Origin: Paenibacillus sp. RC67
Lineage (GTDB): Bacteria > Bacillota > Bacilli > Paenibacillales > NBRC-103111
Length of the DNA: 64,000 nucleotides
Reading direction: 5' to 3'
Assembly: GCF_030020805.1 (NCBI RefSeq)
Contig: NZ_CP125098.1
Location: 6,471,501-6,535,500 of the forward strand
Part shown: positions 61,398 to 64,000 of the stretch, piece by piece
How positions within the stretch are numbered: the first letter of the stretch is position 1
How the letters are laid out: every line of letters begins with the position of its first letter
The notes under the pieces: model-generated
The model's input: only the letters and a program-made list of their open reading frames with translations
What the model was told of the DNA's origin: nothing
The model's database searches: none
Program-made: the position numbers and the translations under genes

Positions 61398-62702
61398 TCA
61401 GACCATTTTTTTACGTAAGGCCGACGATACAATCTGCATCTCCTCACGGTATTTGGTTACTGTTCTACGCGCAACCTTCACACCAAGCTTCATGAGCTCG
61501 TCTACGATTTTCTGATCAGAGAGAGGTTTGAGCTTATTCTCATTGGCAATCAGCTCTCCTATTTGCGATTTAATATACAAGCTTGAGGCTGATTCGTCAT
61601 CCTCGTTAAGCTGGATCGCAGAGAAGAACAGCTTCAGCTCTAATGTGCCATGCGGAGTTCGAATATACTTCCCGCTCACAGCTCTGCTTATAGTTGATTC
61701 ATGAAGCTGCAGCTTCTCAGCTATGGTTCTCAGTTTGAGCGATTTCAAGCCAAGTATACCTAATTCCAAGAAGCCGGGTTGTTCTTCCAAAATAGCTTTG
61801 ATAACCCGCTTTAACGTCTTATACCTTTGTTCTAAAGAACGAATAAGCCATTGGCCTTCTTTTTTCTTGGTCTTCACATAGTCAGCTACTTCCTTGCTGG
61901 AGAAACTCAGACCATCCATGTCGCTCAACAATGATAGTTTCGGGGTGGTAGCTGGGTTCCATAGAATCATTAGCTCTCCTTGAACCCAGCCCACTTCCGC
62001 TTCCGGTACTGCGTACTGTGGCTTCTCATCCTTGTATTCGTAACCAGGACGCGGCTGCAATGATTGGATGTACCCAGCGCTGCACTTAAGCTCTTCCGAT
62101 TTCATCCCGGAAACCCGAGAAATTTCTTCCCACTTGCCGCGAGCTATGAGTGAAAACCATTTTTCTACAAGCTCGTAAGCTCCGAAAGGAGCTTCGGGAT
62201 CTTTGCTTATTTGAAGAAGCAGACATTCTTTTAAATCTCTGGCTCCAATGCCTGTGGGCTCTAGCTTCTGCACCTCATCTAAAGCAGATAATACCTCCTG
62301 CTCCGATTTCCGAATCCATTCCGCTATTTCAGGCACCGTCATGGTCAAATACCCAGATTCATCTAAGCTGCCTACAATAAACGCGGCTATCTTATAACAA
62401 GATTCATCTATACCATTCCACCGCAATTGGGCTAGAAGTGATTGCTCCAATGTCTCCGTTCGGGCAGGCAACCTAAATAATGGATCCTCCAATAATTCTC
62501 TATAGGAATTTACCGGACGACTATTTCCTCGTGCCCAAGCTTCTCTTTCAAGCTCTAGTAAGGGATTTTCCATAACTTGCTCCTGAAGATACGATACCAA
62601 GTCCGCACCGGTCAATTGTAAAATGTGGACCGATTGCTGCAATTCAGGTGTCATCGTCGTTTTAAGTTGAAGCTGAGAGGATGGAGACAGACTCATGTTC
62701 AT
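61398..62702 (-). CDS. rpoN: RNA polymerase sigma-54 factor (RpoN/SigL)
   Basis: 434 residues. Gln-rich region I (MTPELQQSVHILQLT), core-binding region, HTH (TIAEKLQLHESTISRAVSGK split) and the C-terminal RpoN box ARRTVTKYREE. It directs polymerase to -24/-12 promoters and needs an AAA+ activator, none of which is in the window. GGGAGAG before ATG. Confidence 0.95.
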   Translation of the reverse strand: MNMSLSPSSQLQLKTTMTPELQQSVHILQLTGADLVSYLQEQVMENPLLELEREAWARGNSRPVNSYRELLEDPLFRLPARTETLEQSLLAQLRWNGIDESCYKIAAFIVGSLDESGYLTMTVPEIAEWIRKSEQEVLSALDEVQKLEPTGIGARDLKECLLLQISKDPEAPFGAYELVEKWFSLIARGKWEEISRVSGMKSEELKCSAGYIQSLQPRPGYEYKDEKPQYAVPEAEVGWVQGELMILWNPATTPKLSLLSDMDGLSFSSKEVADYVKTKKKEGQWLIRSLEQRYKTLKRVIKAILEEQPGFLELGILGLKSLKLRTIAEKLQLHESTISRAVSGKYIRTPHGTLELKLFFSAIQLNEDDESASSLYIKSQIGELIANENKLKPLSDQKIVDELMKLGVKVARRTVTKYREEMQIVSSALRKKMV

Positions 62703-63039
62703 TTGAAGCTCTCCCTTCTTCTGAGAAGCAAGTTATATTAGGGCAATCCTTTGTTCCTTACTCAAGCAATTTTCATGCCAGCTTTACCTCTTATATTCAT
62801 TCAGACAGACCAAACAGCATGTTAGTTCGATTTCTCAACTTCTACCCTCATTAATATATAAACTAATTAATTCTTCATTTTTCACTTTTATCCCTTTATT
62901 TGTATCTTGTCACAGTAAAAAGAGCTTGCCGAAGCAAGCCCCTGTAAATATCCCATATGACCAACGATCGGCTATAAACAGCCTAATCCTGTTGTTCTGC
63001 GAACCATTCCCAATGGATGCCGTAAAGGGTACCGCCTTA
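62703..63039. other. Intergenic region, HAD / rpoN
   Basis: 337 bases. Contains the HAD gene terminator (62917-62939) and an AT-rich stretch (62840-62900) likely to hold the rpoN promoter. No gene seen. Confidence 0.4.
62917..62939 (-). terminator. Terminator of HAD gene
   Basis: GCTTGC/GCAAGC with CGAA loop; leftward CTCTTTTT. Confidence 0.8.
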
Positions 63040-63819
63040 TTAATTCGCAACAGCTAGAATCCATTTATCAACGGCATAGGCAATACCGTCTTCATTAAGC
63101 GACTTGGTAACATAGCGCGCTTTCTCTTTCAACTCATCCGCTGCATTACCCATTGCGATACCACTTCCTACCCATTCAATCATCTCAAAATCGTTATGGC
63201 CGTCACCAAATGCAGCTACTTCCTCAGACGTAAACCCAAGATGGTCGATCAGCTTACGAAGACCAACGGCTTTGTTCATGCCATTAGGGTTAATATCGAC
63301 TGCCCAAGGCCGCCAACGGTGAATATAGAGCTGATTGCGATCTTCACCGGTATAAACCTCTTCCTCCTGCTCATTGCAGAACACGATACATTGGTATATA
63401 TCCGGAACTTCCTCTATCGAATTTATACGAACCGGCTCCATGAAGCCGATCTCCTGCTGTGCCTGACGAAAATGTGGATCCTCCTCGCGATTCATGAACA
63501 TCAGCTCAGATCCGTAGAGCAGCAGCGTATGATTCCTGCGATCCGCTTCCTGAAGCCACGCCCGAACCATTTCTTTAGGAAACGGATTACCGAACACGGT
63601 CTCCCCTTTATAGCCGATATGGCTGCCATTACACGTAACAGCCCATTCGATGCCAAGCTCCTTGCGCAGCGATTCCATTTCAAATTCGCTGCGACCCGTA
63701 CATAATGCGAGAGCGATCCCCTGCTCCTTCAGCTTCAACAGCGCCGTCCGGGTAGACTCCGGCAAATAGTCACGGTCACGCAATGTGCCATCCACATCGA
63801 ATGCCACCAACTTGATCAT
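63040..63819 (-). CDS. HAD-family hydrolase, Cof type
   Basis: 259 residues. DVDGTLRDRDY (nucleophile Asp about 8), CTGRS, a C2 cap, Lys in NKAVGLRKL near 198 and GDGHNDFEMI near 220. Cof-type HADs dephosphorylate sugar phosphates, FMN or PLP. GAGGTG before ATG 63819; two tandem stop codons. Confidence 0.9.
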   Translation of the reverse strand: MIKLVAFDVDGTLRDRDYLPESTRTALLKLKEQGIALALCTGRSEFEMESLRKELGIEWAVTCNGSHIGYKGETVFGNPFPKEMVRAWLQEADRRNHTLLLYGSELMFMNREEDPHFRQAQQEIGFMEPVRINSIEEVPDIYQCIVFCNEQEEEVYTGEDRNQLYIHRWRPWAVDINPNGMNKAVGLRKLIDHLGFTSEEVAAFGDGHNDFEMIEWVGSGIAMGNAADELKEKARYVTKSLNEDGIAYAVDKWILAVAN

Positions 63820-63900
63820 TGTAGTCACCTCATTCTAGATTCTGCTATTCATTATAGCAGAGACTTTCTTTTTTGTCTGAGTAGAGGCATTAGTTTCATC

Positions 63901-63929
63901 TTGAAAAGAAGCATGGAATACGCTATGAT
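63901..63929 (+). promoter_or_regulatory. Sigma-A-type promoter leaving the window
   Basis: TTGAAA, 17 bases, TATGAT; drives rightward transcription of a gene beyond 64000. Confidence 0.6.
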
Positions 63930-64000
63930 AGGCAGTAATTAGATGAGTAAAAACGAATAGCCATAGTTTTCTAGGGTTCCGCGATTTCTTCCAAGAAACC

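Noticed and set aside
62985..63039. Frame reading GGTLYGIHWEWFAEQQD after the two stop codons of the HAD gene
   Set aside because: Looks protein-like but has no start codon and would need read-through of tandem TAA; kept only as a curiosity.

Overview
The window looks like chromosomal DNA of an endospore-forming Gram-positive bacterium of the Paenibacillus group. Reasons: a spore-cortex lytic enzyme of the SleL/YaaH type, SspH-like and CotD-like spore proteins, a Spo0E-like phosphatase, a DUF1540 protein, an S-layer-homology protein, stalk (copper amine oxidase N-terminal-like) domains, an Lpl/Ytc-type sugar importer with a large AraC-type membrane regulator, and strong AGGAGG ribosome sites with many GTG/TTG starts. 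No rRNA, tRNA, CRISPR array, IS element or prophage was seen.

Layout. 1-5.4 kb: 5' part of a spore hydrolase, an LD-carboxypeptidase, and an aas-lplT pair for lysophospholipid repair. 5.4-9.9 kb: copper regulon with copZ, copA, a nitrite/sulfite-reductase half-domain protein and a His/Met-rich lipoprotein; three CsoR-type operators precede the first three genes. 10-20.6 kb: two secreted pectate lyases (PL1 and PL9) with near-identical N-terminal modules flank a membrane glycosylation set (GtrA, GT2, a giant GT39-like protein), and a polysaccharide flippase follows. 20.9-24 kb: stalk-domain protein, alpha/beta hydrolase, SLH protein. 24.2-30.5 kb: oligosaccharide ABC importer and its regulator. 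31-34.7 kb: ribose-type ABC importer. 34.8-39.6 kb: lone solute-binding lipoprotein, Spo0E-like gene, K+ channel subunit, helveticin J-like secreted protein. 39.7-48.3 kb: 2-aminoethylphosphonate (AEP) uptake and degradation locus with an embedded chemoreceptor and DeoR-type regulator. 48.5-53.4 kb: frameshifted lipoprotein, a MacB-like ABC pair with a His-rich loop, and alkaline phosphatase. 53.6-55.7 kb: two decayed genes around a ribbon-helix-helix/methyltransferase fusion. 55.9-64 kb: DUF1540, bactofilin + M23 peptidase, a ParM-like actin, CotD, MFS exporter, SspH, sigma-54, HAD phosphatase.

How the genes work together: copper chaperone and efflux ATPase form one response; pectate lyases plus oligosaccharide import suggest growth on plant cell-wall pectin; the AEP locus and alkaline phosphatase are two phosphorus-acquisition routes; the 56-58 kb genes concern cell shape. 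The items I judge most worth follow-up are a dispersed, covarying structured element present twice (30.7 and 53.6 kb), the RHH-methyltransferase fusion with a perfect 13-bp inverted repeat over its promoter, the copper-controlled nitrite/sulfite-reductase-like protein, the pectate-lyase/glycosylation cluster, and the chemoreceptor inside the AEP locus.
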